A stretch of DNA of 38,757 nucleotides from JBDHTS01 sp039808845 (GTDB lineage Bacteria; Pseudomonadota; Alphaproteobacteria; Micavibrionales; Micavibrionaceae), in the NCBI GenBank assembly GCA_039808845.1, contig JBDHTS010000010.1, forward strand, positions 1-38,757, written 5' to 3'. Of this stretch, positions 38,332 through 38,757 are shown in pieces (positions within the stretch are counted from its first letter, which is position 1; each line of letters starts with the position of its first letter). The notes below the pieces were generated by a model. That model was not told the DNA's origin, made no database searches, and saw only the letters and a list, made by a program, of their open reading frames with translations. Made by a program: the position numbers and the translations under genes.

Positions 38332-38757
38332 TTATTTTGGTTTTTCCACCGAAACTTTATTTATTTTCAGCAAGACAGCCAGCTTGTCCCGGTCGCATTC
38401 GCGGCCGACGCACAGCTTGTCCACATTCACCCGCCAGCCGGTGCCGCCGTTCTGCACATGGCCGACCGCCTCGCGAAACTGGCCGAAATTGGACGTTTCA
38501 GCAGCCGTAATGTTCAAGGAGGCGCCCTGCTGCCTGATCTGCAGCCTGGGATAAAGTTCCGTCAGGGTTTCAGCGAACTTCTTGAGTTCGTCCTGCGAGA
38601 CCGGCACGTCGCGAATGGCCGGCACAGAGGGCTTGAGCGCTTCGGTCTCCCGCAGCTCGGCACGGAGTTCCGTCAGCTTTTTGCTTTCCACCGTGGCATA
38701 CAGGCCTATCGCCGCGCCGACCGCCCAGGCGATCCCGGCCGCCATCAATGCGGACTG
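38332..38757 (-). CDS. Membrane-anchored protein, 5' end beyond the window
   Basis: The frame is open to the right edge (…QSALMAAGIAW) and no clear start with a ribosome site lies inside, so it is treated as partial. The visible part has one membrane segment (AAGIAWAVGAAIGLYATV), a coiled-coil-like stretch (KKLTELRAELRETEALK) and a small domain with 'KLCVGRECDRDKLAVLLKIN'. The layout resembles PilO/PilP-like or other pilus-assembly accessory proteins, and it lies just upstream of two pilin-like genes, but I cannot name it. Confidence 0.6.
   Translation of the reverse strand, partial: QSALMAAGIAWAVGAAIGLYATVESKKLTELRAELRETEALKPSVPAIRDVPVSQDELKKFAETLTELYPRLQIRQQGASLNITAAETSNFGQFREAVGHVQNGGTGWRVNVDKLCVGRECDRDKLAVLLKINKVSVEKPK

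Noticed and set aside
1..38757. tRNA, rRNA, CRISPR arrays, integrase or invertase genes
   Set aside because: I scanned by eye for cloverleaf ends, rRNA core words, regular direct repeats and recombinase motifs and saw none; a tRNAscan or HMM search would be the proper test.

Overview
The window looks like chromosomal DNA of an alphaproteobacterium. It is high-GC and carries an mraZ-rsmH-ftsL-ftsI cluster, a class A RNase P RNA, typical sdhC/sdhD/sdhA/sdhB proteins, DUF1761, and two 'GNVLF / GSALIY' pilin-like proteins. I cannot fix the order from sequence alone; Rhodospirillales/Micavibrio-like lineages are a guess.

Layout. 1-2.5 kb: start of the division and cell-wall cluster (minus strand) behind a promoter with three 10-bp-phased TGGG boxes, the MraZ operator pattern. 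2.5-6.1 kb: rnpB, a peptidoglycan amidase, a membrane-anchored unknown, DUF1761 and a lone sdhB. 6.2-12.9 kb: an accessory island with a Sel1/ankyrin protein, a frameshifted small gene, a candidate immunity gene and an RHS-repeat polymorphic toxin cut into three pieces by inversion of its central 2.75 kb. Flipping 8793-11546 back restores one open frame of 1487 codons with both joints in frame. 13.1-25.6 kb: an aldo/keto reductase, a four-gene fatty acid beta-oxidation operon (acyl-CoA synthetase, thiolase, fused hydroxyacyl-CoA dehydrogenase/enoyl-CoA hydratase, acyl-CoA dehydrogenase) with a divergent MaoC-like protein, then FMN reductase, tautomerase and patatin genes. 25.7-29.6 kb: a GGDEF protein, then a 2345-bp IS1595-family element with perfect 23-bp inverted repeats and an 8-bp target duplication. 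Besides its transposase it holds about 400 nt of apparently structured non-coding DNA and up to three passenger ORFs, one with an Rx4H (HEPN-like) motif. The insertion lies exactly in the 17-bp spacer of a near-consensus promoter facing the next two genes. 29.7-32.6 kb: sdhCDA, without sdhB, which is 24 kb away. 32.7-38.8 kb: an AT-richer unknown gene, asd, a hybrid histidine kinase with HPt, two pilin-like proteins and the edge of a third membrane protein.

Several different families of long perfect palindromes sit between genes (5.9, 13.0, 24.3, 25.6, 29.7 and 31.6 kb). One lies inside the sdh operon and one has removed the stop codon of a small gene.

The best candidates for something undescribed are the invertible RHS toxin locus and the passenger/RNA region of the IS1595-type element. 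No tRNA, rRNA, CRISPR array or recognisable invertase gene was seen.
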